The notes under the pieces are model-generated. The model worked only from the letters and a program-made list of their open reading frames with translations. It did no database searches and had not been told where the DNA came from. The translations under genes and the position numbers were made by a program. Positions 1 through 11,060 of a DNA stretch of 64,000 nt are shown piece by piece. Position 1 is the first letter of the stretch. Every line of letters starts with the position of its first letter. This stretch comes from Zygnema cylindricum. Its lineage: Eukaryota; Streptophyta; Zygnematophyceae; Zygnematales; Zygnemataceae. Location: positions 1-64,000 of the forward strand of contig JBBHKE010000480.1 of assembly GCA_037447655.1 (NCBI GenBank), written 5' to 3'.

Positions 1-480
1 TAAAATAATAAGAGAAAAAATAACACGAAAGGAAATACGTAAAACTAGCAAGAGGAAAATAGTGGAAAGCAATGATAGAAAACTGCAGAGAATTCGAGAT
101 AATCGGATTCCGACAAACTAAAAACCACCAATAGCAAACTATAAAGAATTCAAGATAACTCAATTTTGACAATTCTATGGCAACCCGCCAGAAATAAAAT
201 AATAAGAGAAAAAATAACACGAAAGGAAATACGTAAAACTAGCAAGAGGAAAATAGTGGAAAGCAATGATAGAAAACTGCAGAGAATTCGAGATAATCGG
301 ATTCCGACAAACTAAAAACCAATGGCAGAAAATACCAACGGAAAACTATCAATAGAAAACTGTAGAGAATCCGAGATAACCGAATTCTAACAAACCACAA
401 GCAAACTCCAACAAAGGCAAAATTAATTAGACAACAATAAATCAAACCCTAATTCACACAAAGCATCCACAAGGGTCTAG
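1..480. repeat. Degenerate tandem repeat, period about 194 bp
   Basis: The block beginning at base 1 (about 128 bases, starting taaaataataagagaa) recurs nearly unchanged from base 195. A third, more diverged partial copy is visible around 350-405 (agaaaactg.agagaat followed by gagata). The sequence is A-rich on this strand. No convincing coding potential is seen; the one short minus-strand reading frame here consists of repeat sequence. The array may continue to the left of the window. Confidence 0.8.
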
Positions 481-2067
481 AGATAGCTTCAGAAGGTCGG
501 CATAATCCACACTTAAAAAGGTTGTTGAAGGGAAATCGTGTGGACTCCGGCCGAAATCGAGTGAATTAAATTGTTGGGCTTACAAGAAAAGTATAATAGG
601 GAAAAAAGAAAAGACTAAGTGCTCAACAAACTAAGGCAGAAAAAGCTTTGCAGAAAAGCACCGACAATTTGACTAAGGAAAAAGACAAGGGAAAAGAAAA
701 TAAAAATGTAAGTCCTCTTCGACCAATTCTTATACTCTCAAATTATGAGAGTACAAACCTAACGCAATCGCCTAAGTTCTAACGAAATATCCAAAGTACT
801 AATTCATGACATTTGCTAACTATCCAATAGCGTGCACATATTCTAATGTACGATTTGCGCCTAGTTTGGGTCCTGGCCAATAACTGACCAGAACCATATG
901 CTTAGGTTACAAAATTCACAATCCGTGGATTGAAATCCTTCCTAACTACATGGAAATGCGTGAGCCTACATGGGTTTACGACTTAAATTACAACCAATTA
1001 GCGTGCGACTTGACACTTCAAAATCGCACGTCATGTCACCAATGTTTCGCAATCATACGTCGTGTCACTGATGTTTGAAATGGTACGTCGCGTCACGCCA
1101 AAATCTGCGACAGAAAAATGTATGTACCGTCGGCGTCGCTCACACGATCATTCGACTCTATACAAATCCGTACCTCCGTTCCACACGCGGAATTTTTGGC
1201 GTCACTTCAATCAAGGTACACAATAATATCTGCGTTCAAACATGATTTGTAACCCAAACGAAATTATTGTAGCTGCAACCCGTGATATTTTTACAAATGA
1301 ACTAAATTAATGTCATGACACAATACGGCATGACAGTCGTCATGTGAACGCATTTTGGCGTTTTCCAGTTTTCGACTCCCGTGCAAGAGAATCCAGCCGA
1401 AAAAAAAACTTCATCCAAAATCGCCTCGAGGGGGTGATTTTAGTTTAAGTATCTCCTAAACAACGAATGAAATCTGATTGACCCTCGCAGGCGCCACAAG
1501 AGAGGGAAAAATTTTGGACGCGGGAGAGTCCTCGTTTTTTTTATCAGTGCCCGTCACGCGCATGTAGGAAAAAAATTTGCAGTGGGTCTCGGACCTCCAC
1601 TTTCATTCATGGGTCCTTTGCATAATTTTTCGCGGTTGTCGCCTCTCCCTTCTCCCTCTTACACTATCGCTTTTATCTCACACCATTTAGACCGAGACAG
1701 AACAATATTGGTATAAAATGAAAGAACTTTGAAAAATATTTATTTCGACATTTTTTAGGTTTTTTTTTTAATAGCAAGTCGAGTGAGAAAAGATGAAAAA
1801 ACGAAATCGGGAAACCATGGCGGAAAGTTATTGAATAAATGACGTTGACGTTGTCACAAGTGAGCATGACGAAACAATGTCACCAAACCATAAACATCTA
1901 CAATTTCACAAAATCTAGGCGTCTACAACTGTCGTTGTTTTTGTTAACGTCACTAATTGTCGAAAGTTTGGTTGTCGTCGTCAATTGTCACAAGTTTTCC
2001 CTACGTCTACAACCGTCAAATTTCAGAGTTCCGATTTCATTTTTGCACATAGGGACCCTCATCAAAG
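481..2067. other. Intergenic DNA, no gene recognised
   Basis: I see no open frame with a recognisable domain and no RNA gene. The stretch contains scattered short repeats built on cgtacg and gtcgtgtcac (1020-1110) and AT-rich runs. It may be decayed repeat DNA. Confidence 0.5.
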
Positions 2068-2621
2068 TACGCCACTCGTTATTAGGGTAGAAGCTTTTTT
2101 AGCGTATAATACTAATTACAATGGTGTACGCTAATTTAGAATTTGAAAATTTTGAAAAAAAACTCCCATTCTAATTGTTTAATGATTCTATATTGGGTAT
2201 TTGAAAAAAAAAATGTCGGTCACAAACCTGATTACACTAATATAGGTATTTGTACAAAATATGACAAATCGTACACAAATCGTACTTTCACACATTCGAA
2301 AAGTGGTTGTAGGACGAATATGTGCGAACATGATATTTGTTAACCTGATTTCATCCCCTGTTTAGAGCGAATATTATCATGCATCAGCGGTTACTAAAAC
2401 TCATTAATTATACTTTTTCATTTAAAAAAGTACAATTTTGTACTGTTTGACACCATACACCACACTATTTAAACGATAATGTACTTTTGTTTTCTATGGT
2501 ACTTGGAAAATAACCTTAAATGGCGTATAAAAAACAGAATAAGCTACTCTATTTGAGAATAGAAAGAAAAAAAAACGTGACGGAATTAGCGTACACTACG
2601 CTAATAACGATTGGCGGTGTA
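2068..2621. mobile_element. Family C element (TA duplication), about 550 bp
   Basis: The left end reads TA-CGCCACTCGTTATTAG and the right end CTAATAACGATTGGCGGTG-TA, which are imperfect inverted termini flanked by TA. The interior closely resembles the element at 39,572-40,114 (agcgtataa, cacattcgaaaag/cacacggtcgaaa, and a later cac.ctatttaa motif). No transposase is encoded. A TA duplication is what Tc1/mariner-type transposases make, but the termini are not the Stowaway consensus, so the superfamily is inferred. Confidence 0.75.
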
Positions 2622-2639
2622 GTACGAATAATTTTTACT

Positions 2640-3412
2640 ACAGTCCAAAAATATTATTGAAGTACCGATTACATGGGGACATACCCTAAGTTCGAAAATG
2701 ACGCAAATTTTAACTTTACAAATTAGCAATTTCTTCGTACGGAATCAACTTAGGGTGCATCTCCATGTGCCAATGTAAGGGTTATTTTTTCTGTCGTTTT
2801 CCTGTAAAACTTCGAGCCATACCGAGTAATTTTCAATCGTAAAAAAGAAAATGCAGTACACTCTGCATCATCATCGAATTTAGGATGTACTACATGTTGT
2901 CGTCTAGTGTTCTTCGACCCACGGCCACGTCAAAAAACGTCATCTTCAAACTTTTCTTAAAAAAATAAGGACGATGTATTTTTAAACAAAGTATTTTCGA
3001 AAAAAAAATATGAACACGTATTAGCACGTGTAAAAAAAAAATACAAAAATTTCAAACGAATTCAATCAACGCCGAAAGGTACACTATTTGTTATATTTTG
3101 TCCGGTTGAGTTCAACTATGACGAGGCAAAGTACACAATTTGTTAAGTTTTGTGCATTTGCGTTGGGTACGGATTTTATTTCGCCAAGGGTCTCAAGGAT
3201 CGGATGCCATTTCACGTCGAGCGGAGAAGCGACGCAAAGGCAAAATGCATCTTCTTCAACCGTAAAAGGGCACACGTTGGAAGGCGGTACGTCTGCAATG
3301 TAACGAAAACTCATGCGATGTCAAAAGCAGTTACAAAAAATAATGTGCGTCATCACATATTGTAGACGTTGACAGCCGTCACGGGCAGTGTTAGCGTTTA
3401 TTATCGTCACAC
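2640..3412 (-). mobile_element. Scrambled and truncated family A element
   Basis: Family A termini appear at 2,672-2,687 (ACATGGGGACATACCC) and, inverted, at 2,753 (GGGTGCATCTCCATGTG, preceded by TTA). The segment 2,753-3,412 follows the minus orientation of complete copies such as 20,704-21,467. It includes the minus-orientation version of the short reading frame shared by the family (see 20,704-21,467). It stops at about 3,412, just before a hAT-like fragment. The mixture of orientations indicates rearrangement rather than one clean insertion. Confidence 0.65.
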
Positions 3413-3426
3413 CCTTAAATAATTAT

Positions 3427-3560
3427 TAGTGTTGTGTATTGGTAAGGATTTGTTAATAACCGATATGGGCATTTTTTCAGTTTGCCGATAATCGTTATAT
3501 TCGAATGATATATCAACATCGGTGTTATCGCTGATAAGTATCTGATAATATCAATTACTT
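3427..3560. mobile_element. Partial hAT-like element
   Basis: This fragment starts with TTAGTGTTGTGTATTGGTAA and continues into cgataa/ttatcg motifs. It closely resembles the end of the better preserved element at 43,557-43,993. The right terminus is too decayed to recognise. It lies between two family A fragments. Confidence 0.55.
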
Positions 3561-4501
3561 AGAAGACGAGTTTTCTTGACGTGGCCGTGGGTTGAAAAAC
3601 ACAAGACGACAACATGTAGTACATTGTAAGTTTGACGATGACGCAAAATGTACTTCTCCTTTTTTCGATTTCTTTGTATGGCTATTACTTAAGCGCTACG
3701 GCGCTAAGTTTTACACTACGGGTGACGTTCCATCAGGCGAAAAGTGGCGTAGTTTATAAAAATCCGCGACTCTCCGTACTAAATCGTACCGTCTATTTTG
3801 TTTTTAAACGAAAAAAAACAATACAGAGAATCTCGCGGATACTCTTCGAAGGTCTTGGAGGTAATATTGGCCGTCGGATGTTCATCAGCAAGGAGTTCGC
3901 TTCATTTTTTCTGTATCCGTCAACCCACCTCGGGGAGGTGAGTTGGCAGATATAGAAAAAAAAAATCATGATATGCTGGACGATTAAGCTACGTGTCATG
4001 ATGGAAAACCAACAAAAAATCTTAAGATTTGCACATGACACGCGCTTTCCAAAATACAACCGAAAATAAAAACGAAATTTCGTCACATTCCTTCGTCACG
4101 CTATTTTCGGTAACTTTTGTTCTCACACTATTTCTCTCAAAGGACTTTCGTTACATTTGAAAACAAAAACCCTAAAAAATGAGCTGGCGTACAGACTTGC
4201 GTCTGCAAAAAGTATATAAGTTATGTCGTATGATTACTTCGTACGTAGGTACATGGTACGCAAGTTAAGATTTGAAGTTAAGTTTGTCGGTGCTAAAAAT
4301 CTGAAAGATATTCATTATCGGATTGTAGATTTCGTGGCGCTAGTTAATTTAGAACACGTGGTTTACAAACTCTACGTGATGGAACATTGACTCAATCGAC
4401 CCGGTCTGTAGAGTTGGCCCCACGATTACAGAAACGTCTGATGGAACTTCACCCTAAAACGACAGAAAAAGACCCTTACTTTGGCACATGGGGACATACC
4501 C
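3561..4501 (+). mobile_element. Family A 3' portion interrupted by a family B element
   Basis: Bases 3,570-3,719 and 4,455-4,501 together match the 3' end of family A: cacaagacgacaa, then cgctaagttttac, then aaaacgacagaaaaa, ending ACATGGGGACATACCC with TTA at 4,502-4,504. The reading is split by a separate insertion at 3,720-4,454. Confidence 0.65.
3720..4454. mobile_element. Family B element nested in family A
   Basis: The left end is GGGTGACGTTCCATCAGGCG and the right end TGATGGAACTTCACCC, an inverted terminal repeat. It is about 735 bp long, the same size as the family B copy at 19,909-20,641. The flanks are TAC on the left and TAA on the right, a diverged 3-bp duplication compatible with Harbinger-type integration. 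No long coding frame is present. Confidence 0.7.
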
Positions 4502-4504
4502 TTA

Positions 4505-7028
4505 CAGTCTTAATGTAAGAGAGTTATTAACCTCTTCCATTACTCTAAGAAAGAGACCGACTTAATTTGGCCATTTAATTCATTGTTCAAAAGTAGGCCT
4601 TTTTTAGTAGGCCTTTGGTCGGCGCCTTTAGCGTAAGTTGTGTTATGGGCTTTTCATGTGATCTTCTTAGATCGCTACTTTGATCAGCGACCGTCCGATC
4701 GTCCAAATCTGATGGTGTAAATAAAGGCTTTTGATCCGAATGTTTTAATTGGTCCAATTTTTGGTCCGGATGTTTTAATTGGTTCAATTTGGTCGGATTA
4801 CAATATGGGTCTTAAGGTCATATTGTATGTTTTGCATACAATAGGCATATTGTATGGGCCTACTTTCACCTACTTTTGAACTATGATTTAATTCGCTATC
4901 TGTTGACGTGCAACTGAACCCTGAATCATACCCTAACCTTTTCAACATTCCATACGACATGGATTCCGTGCGTACTTTCTGGACCTACTATTTCGCACGA
5001 TTTAAATCACTGTTCGCACCTGATTTTGACTTCCCCGCCAATGTGGATCGGTCACGATAACCGTTACCACAGCTCAGGCGCTCACGTTCTGACCGTACGT
5101 GATGAAACTGCAGTGCACTTTTTCGTACCTTTTCGAACGTATAAAACAGTCACAGGACCTGCACGCCGATCCTCCTCTCGCCTGCCGGCCGGTCAGGTGC
5201 CGGCAACACTCACTTTCGGACGGCTGTTACTGTTAGTTACCGCAGACGCCGTTTCCACCTGTTTCTCAAGGCAGGCCGTCGGACTTGCGGTCATATTGAG
5301 CCAAAAGCCGAATGCCACGTTGACGTTGCGTCCACATTTCTTTTGAACTGCGAGGCTCTCCGTGGACTCCCGGGCCGCTCCAGCGATCTCACACGTGCTA
5401 ATTCTTAAAATTGCAGGTGACGACTTCATCGTGACTAGCGGAGGATCTTTGCGACGGACTTTGCGAATCTCGGCTGTTCCGCCGGATCGGCGGCGTCTGC
5501 TTGTCTCATCTGGCAAGAGTCTCTGTTTGACCGCTTCGGATGGACAGCTGGGCAGAGCCTGGCCGTCGATTCGCGACTCGCACGTCTCAGATCTGTCCTC
5601 GCACGACCACGCTGGTATCTCGTATGGCACGGAGTGCTGGACCGCCGTCCGATCTGGTCGTTGTCGAGGAGTGACACGTGCGGCTGCACTTCTCCCGCGA
5701 GAGAACATTGGGGAGAATCGCGCGCGTGGCTTCGTGCCGCCCTGCGTCCCGCGGCTGGGCGGCAGTGATTCGTAAACGCACTGTTTAACGCAGGCTGGCG
5801 CAGCGATATCGACGGCTCTCAGCCGTCGAGAGTTCAAGAACCGCGTATCTCAAAGGCGCATTTATTACGCCATCTTCAGTACAGTCGTTGAAGCCACGGG
5901 ACCACTCTTTCGCATGCGTCACACAGTTTTGCCACGTGTCATAGGGTTTCATAGTGCGGCACGAGACAACCGTCACGTGTCCATGCAACAAAATCTTCCT
6001 CGGAACTTTCGGCAGAACGCATAAACCGACAAGAAAATCGGGGCGGCAAGTCGATCTAAAAGTCCGCTTTAGCAGTCTGTAGCCTCGACGCTAGACCTCC
6101 GCCGAGATCTCTGTACGGTTGAGATGTCGTTTTCGATGATTGGAAATGCCCAGCAGGGAGGCCTGCCGCCCTTTCTGGAAGGCTGCATTCGAAAATCACA
6201 TGGAGGGAAAAGCGACGTGACAATGGTAGGCGGTGCACTGGCGCAGTTTGGAAGCAAACAAACTCCACGTCAGCAGTTTCCGGAAATTGCGGGATGCCGA
6301 GCGGTCGGCCCAAAAGAAAGCGTAAAACGGTAAAAGTGACGGCGAGCGTCAAACTGTCCGCCGGAAAAAGCGGATTTTCGTTGAATACTTCGGGACGTTC
6401 GAACCAATCGGATGGCCGTACGATTTGAAAGCAGATTTTAACAAGATACGTGAACCGGTCCTTCGGGACCTTTAACCGATCAGTCGTACGAATGTACGGA
6501 TGACACGTGACCACTCGGGAACCTAACAAAACGCCGCAAACCAAAAAAGAGAAACAAACGGCGATTTTCATAAACCTAAAAATAGCAAAGTTGAAGAAAA
6601 CGACGCGATGAAAAAGACAAAATATAACAGCGTGGGCAATCAAAGTAGGAAATGCAGAGCGTACGGCGGTTACTCTATTTGTCAAAATCAACAATATATT
6701 CCAGCCATCCTGTTTGTCGTCTGTTCTGCTGTCCTTTCTATAGTCAGCCACGTGTCAGAAAAATCCTCCTGCCTCTGCGTGAACAGAATCCATATCCGTA
6801 CTTTGATTGGTCAAAACCTTTTACGGGATACGGTTACGCGTGGCAGCTAGCCTTACGGATCTTAGCGCATGATGACGTGTCTAGATCATGTCAGCCAGCT
6901 AAACAAATCGTGCCACGACATATTACCGATCTGATTCGTCGGGACAACGACATCCGATGCCGTACAGTGCTGTCCTGTTGGCCGTGTGTCCTGCAAGATT
7001 CCATTCCGTCGGTTTGTGCTTTGTCCAC
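4505..7028. other. No recognised gene; GC-richer segment at about 5.0-6.6 kb
   Basis: Several overlapping open frames exist on both strands, the largest on the minus strand at 5,193-5,837 and 6,056-6,751 (214 and 231 codons). Their translations show no domain, repeat or targeting pattern I recognise, and overlapping frames of similar length are expected where GC content is higher. The stretch 4,590-4,650 (gtaggcctttggt) is echoed at 45,615-45,655, suggesting dispersed repeat content. I do not call a gene here. Confidence 0.4.
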
Positions 7029-7248
7029 TACCACCGTAAATCACTAATAGTGTTAATTTTTTTTCGCCACTTAAAACAGCTTTTATCCGTACACACTTGT
7101 CGGATTGTTGATATGACGGTTGCAATTGAAAGGTAAGATTCTCAGCTTCCGATTGGCGGTCTTAAATTGAAAATCGGACAAGAGTGTACGGAGAAAAGAT
7201 GTTTTTAAGTGGCGAAAAAAATATAAACCCTAATAGCGATACGGTGTA
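7029..7248. mobile_element. Short family C element, subtype C2 (about 220 bp)
   Basis: Termini are CCACCGTAAATCACTAATAG on the left and CTAATAGCGATACGGTG-TA on the right. The interior holds a second inverted pair: cgccacttaaaac with cgtacacacttgtc on the left, and their complements on the right. Nearly the same unit occurs at 18,093-18,313 and 21,716-21,933. The whole unit could fold into a hairpin and is non-coding. Confidence 0.75.
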
Positions 7249-7604
7249 CTGTACTTTTTTTTATGCACTTGCCGCACTTTTACAAAATCGCACTATTTAA
7301 GTATTTAGGGTCTTTTAACTACTTATCGTCGGTTTCGTTCCATCTCGGGCCAAAAGTGGCCGTTTCAAAATTCCAATGATGTGGAACAATCTGACCGTAC
7401 AGATATCAGAAAATCGTACGGCTATAAACTGCCCAATCATTTGAATAAGGGACCACAATTGGCTCCTCTCGGCCCCTGAAGGAGCGCTGGCGCTACAGTG
7501 GCACTGTCGCGTTAAAAGGACACGTGGCACTGTCGCGTTCTAGTGCCAGGCGCGCGAGCGCGCCCAAAATAATTTAATGGGACTAAAAAACACTAAAAAG
7601 CCCT
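7249..7604. other. Spacer next to the giant inverted repeat
   Basis: No gene is seen. A perfect 16-base GC palindrome-like block lies at 7,549-7,564 (ggcgcgcgagcgcgcc), preceded by two copies of a tggcactgtcgcgtt motif. These sequences were not found beyond the right arm. Confidence 0.4.
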
Positions 7605-10590
7605 AAAACAAACGATTGCGGGATTGGTCTATTACCGACTTCCGTTTCGTCATCTACCAAGATTCATATACGACAAAATATTGTAGAGCGTTCTATGCGA
7701 GATTTATTGGTGGCGCGCTAAAGAGACAAACGAATGGTACGGCCGAGTCCTTACCTGCATGTCTCATTAAGTTTTTAATATTTTGGCACGACAAAGAAAA
7801 AGTGTGATATCGTGCGGCTATCTTACACGTGCGAAAATTGAAGGTCATCTGGGCCGTTTAAACATCCAGCTCGTCGCCGAATAAACGGTACGGCAATAAA
7901 GAGCATGAGACCTACTTTTGAAAACATACTATATTTGTGACTTCTTGACGGACGGCCAAGATTCTACTGTACAAGCCTCTGGACGTCTCTGCGCGCCACG
8001 TGCTATTTCGTACATTTTTTTTATTTTTACTATGTACGGATATTTACAGCTATATTAGTATATTTACATTAAGTACAGTACCTGCACGGACATGCTCTTA
8101 GGGTTGCGCTTCAGGTACAGTAGTTTGTCTATCACTAATTTTGTCGTTTTGCTGGTCGATTCCCGGTTGAGGCATGTGCTACCCGAAAACTTTTCCTGTT
8201 GGAAATTCTAAAATAGTCACACGTGTCCCCGTAACGTAAGCTTCCCGCTCAAACCGTACGGATGTTCTCATTTACTACGATTCTTTGTTTTTTTTGTCGC
8301 GCACCAAAAAAAGGATCTGGCTCGAAGATGTTTGCGAAGGTACGAAACAGTGGTTCCGTAAACACCGCTAAACGACATTCCCTATCTTGCTTATTGGTGA
8401 AGCCATGGAGCGGATTATGACACGCACGTTCAATTTTTCTTGTTTTCGTACTTTATTTTATAAACTAACTTTATTAATTATTACTCATTTTTTAGATTCC
8501 CATTCGGTCTTTCTTTAGAATTAGCGCCGATTGCGTTATTTCCCAACAGAAAAGACAATAATTCAAAAATATTATTCGATCTGACGTGCGGTAAACGCAA
8601 ACTGTACGGTTCCCCCGGCGGTATCCTCTTTCCAAGATTTTTATTTTTCTCTTTTTTTCCCTTTATATTTATTTTTCAATTCCTCGTACGGCGGCGGCGG
8701 CGGCTGGCGTGTCACGCCCGCTTCCTACCCCGAAACGCACTGACGCCACTCGATGACGTCATCACACTGTCCTTTACGGCGCTTCGAGCTTTCCATTCTC
8801 GACATTTTACGCGGCAGTGTGACGTCACAAGTCCACCCGCCAGATGAGAAGCACCGCTCCTTGGGGTTACCTGCCGGGTGCGATGGACTGAAAACCATGC
8901 GAAAGTGGACCGCAGAAAACGAAGCAAATTCATGAAATGCTGTCGCACGTGTAAGGAGCGGTTCATATTAAAACCTAGCTTGTCTCGAGAAAAGTCTGAG
9001 AGTATGACTACGGCGTTCGTTCGCACGTGTGAAAAATGTGCGATTTTCTGTTAAAAGGTATAATATAAGGGATTCGAACCCAGATGAATCGCTACAGTAG
9101 ACGTCAAATCTTTTGCACCGATTCTGACTCTCTGAATCCGAAGGGGGGATGGTCGTTACGGGTTTTAGAATTTTACACAGAGCTGACAGTCGCCGTTTTT
9201 TGTCTTATTTGTTTTTTGTCTTATTTGTTTTTTGTCGTTTTGTGCAAAGGAACACAAAGAACGGCGCCGCCACGCATTCGTTTTCCCCCCGCGTGCGCTG
9301 CACTCCGTTCGATCTCAGACGCAGATCTCGCGCGATCGCAAATCGTAGATAAATAGATCTGGTCCGTCCACGTGTCCAAGTTTCGCCATGCTACACGTCC
9401 CATTCTTCCCCCTTCAGTCAGAAACTTTCTGCCAGAGCATCGGCTACAAAACCATTTGGCACTCGCCACGTGGACTCATTTTTTTTTCGTGAAAAAACCA
9501 CATCACATCTAAATTACAAAGTCGATCTTCGCCGTACAGCTGGCAGATTCTCATAGACCGTCTCATTTTTTGTACCTTTTGAACCATTCGAAACTTACAT
9601 CTGTATCCACTTTCGATCGTACGGATCCAGCTTTCTGTACGGATTTCCTTCTCCATCGCCACAATTTGCGACAGCGCACACCCTTCTTCCACCACAAGTT
9701 TTTTTTTTCTTCCCTGCCCGTCTCCTCAAAACCTTGCCCCAATCGCCAAAAACCTGCCCGAACCCTAAAACTTTTTCAGCCCCCTCAATAATTTGTCGTC
9801 TACCGCGTCCACTTCCACATTATTAGTGCAACCGGTTTTCCCGCGCTGTCCGTACAGTTTTACACAATTTCCACCACATCGTCCGTACGATCTCCTTTTT
9901 TTCCGCGCCGTCTCAATCCTTCCGCCGAGACTCTAATAAGTCGATGAACTCCATACGTCCGTACCGTTCCATTTCGTACCAGACCGTACTCCTATGTACG
10001 AATTCTTAACCTTTCCGCGTACACCAATCCGTCGCAATCCTTCCGCTGGGTCTAAGTTTTTGTACGGTACGGATTCAAAGTGTGCTTCCTTGTCGTTTCC
10101 TCGTAGATACTCAAGCGTAGCCGGGATCTATGACCCCATAAGTCTTCTCTTCCGTAACGTACGGATTCTAGTTTCCGTACAGGATTTTGTCGTTTCCGCG
10201 CGCATCCACCCACCGTCTCTCGGCCTCTCGGAGAGTCTCTCTTTGAACGACGACCGACGCCAAACGCGTTTTGCGCGAACGCATATTCCTAATTCCGGCG
10301 TTCGCCAAACGCGTATTCGCACATTCATTGAAACGAATATTCGAATGAGACCCGCGCGGATCGCGGAGAAGCAATAAAAAGTACAAAGGTACAAAGGTAC
10401 AGAACGTACCAAAGGTCGACAGGAGTAGAAAAGCGGCTGCGAACGAAAGTGGCCCTCTTGAGATTGCAAAAGACGACTTCGAGGGGAAAAAGAAGAAAGG
10501 GGAAAAGAGAAAAAAAGGAAAAAAGGAAAAAAAGAATTATTGGGCGTAGCTTTATTTGAAGGCCTCGGGCGGTTTTTATTCCCGACCTAG
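7605..10590 (+). repeat. Left arm of giant inverted repeat around the kinase
   Basis: This arm matches the reverse complement of 22,390-27,604. Successive landmarks pair in mirror order: 7,616-7,700 with about 27,540-27,600; 7,810-7,990 with 27,235-27,400; 8,290-8,480 with 26,740-26,880; 8,710-8,840 with 26,310-26,480; 9,240-9,330 with 25,870-25,980; 9,490-9,680 with 25,520-25,720; 10,150-10,575 with 22,400-22,860. Short translations agree across the arms, for example RDPRGSHSNIRFNE on the minus strand here and the plus strand there. The inner end runs directly into the GA array upstream of the kinase. No transposase is seen in the arm. The arms differ by many substitutions and small indels, so the duplication is older than the 27.6-35.7 kb palindrome. 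Confidence 0.88.
8754..8827. promoter_or_regulatory. Two TGACGTCA motifs in the left arm
   Basis: TGACGTCA occurs at 8,754-8,761 and 8,820-8,827. This octamer is the classic binding site of bZIP (CREB/TGA-type) factors. It lies more than 2 kb upstream of the kinase start, so a role in its expression is only a possibility. The right arm keeps one copy, within an expanded GTCAC run. Confidence 0.3.
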
Positions 10591-10691
10591 AGAGAGAGAG
10601 AGGGAGAGAGAGAGAGGGAGAGAGAGAGAGGGAGAGAGAGAGAGAGGGGGAGAGAGAGAGAGGGAGAGAGAGAGAGAGAGGGAGAGGGAAG

Positions 10692-10748
<57 letters not shown>

Positions 10749-11020
10749 TGATAGAGAGAAAGAGAGAGTTAGAGAGAGAGAGAGGGAAGAGAGTGAGAGT
10801 GAGAGAGAGTGTTTCGACCCATCGAGAAAGGAAGAAAGCTAAAAAGGGGGAGAGAGAGAGAGGAGAGGGAGAGAGAGAGGGAGAGAGAAAAGGAGAGGAA
10901 GTGTAGAGGACTGGGAGAGAGAGAAGAGAGAGAGAGTGTGTGAAGAGTGAGACAAAGAAGGTGAAGAGGAGAAAAGGAGCCCAGAAAAGGGAGAAGAAGG
11001 GTGAGAGAGAGAGAGAGAGG

Positions 11021-11052
<32 letters not shown>

Positions 11053-11060
11053 CTGGAGCC
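10591..11060. repeat. GA-rich microsatellite at the inner end of the left arm
   Basis: This is a purine-only array of GA and GGGAGA units with an uninterrupted GA run around 10,703-10,740. The complementary CT array at 22,190-22,385 occupies the mirror position in the right arm. The array extends into the 5' part of the kinase open reading frame, so start-codon choice there is uncertain. Confidence 0.9.

Noticed and set aside
5193-6751. Minus-strand frames of 214 and 231 codons
   Set aside because: No recognisable domain, overlapping competing frames on both strands, and no promoter or splice context; kept only as an unassigned region.
7029-7248. Family C as Stowaway elements
   Set aside because: The TA duplication fits, but the termini (CACCG..AATCG) do not match the Stowaway CTCCCTCC start.
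9070-9095. GGATTCGAACCC and, in the right arm at about 26,069, GGGTTCGAATCCC resembling a tRNA T-loop/B-box
   Set aside because: No acceptor stem, D-arm or anticodon arm can be built around either, and the left-arm copy is altered; it is a short self-complementary sequence, not a tRNA.
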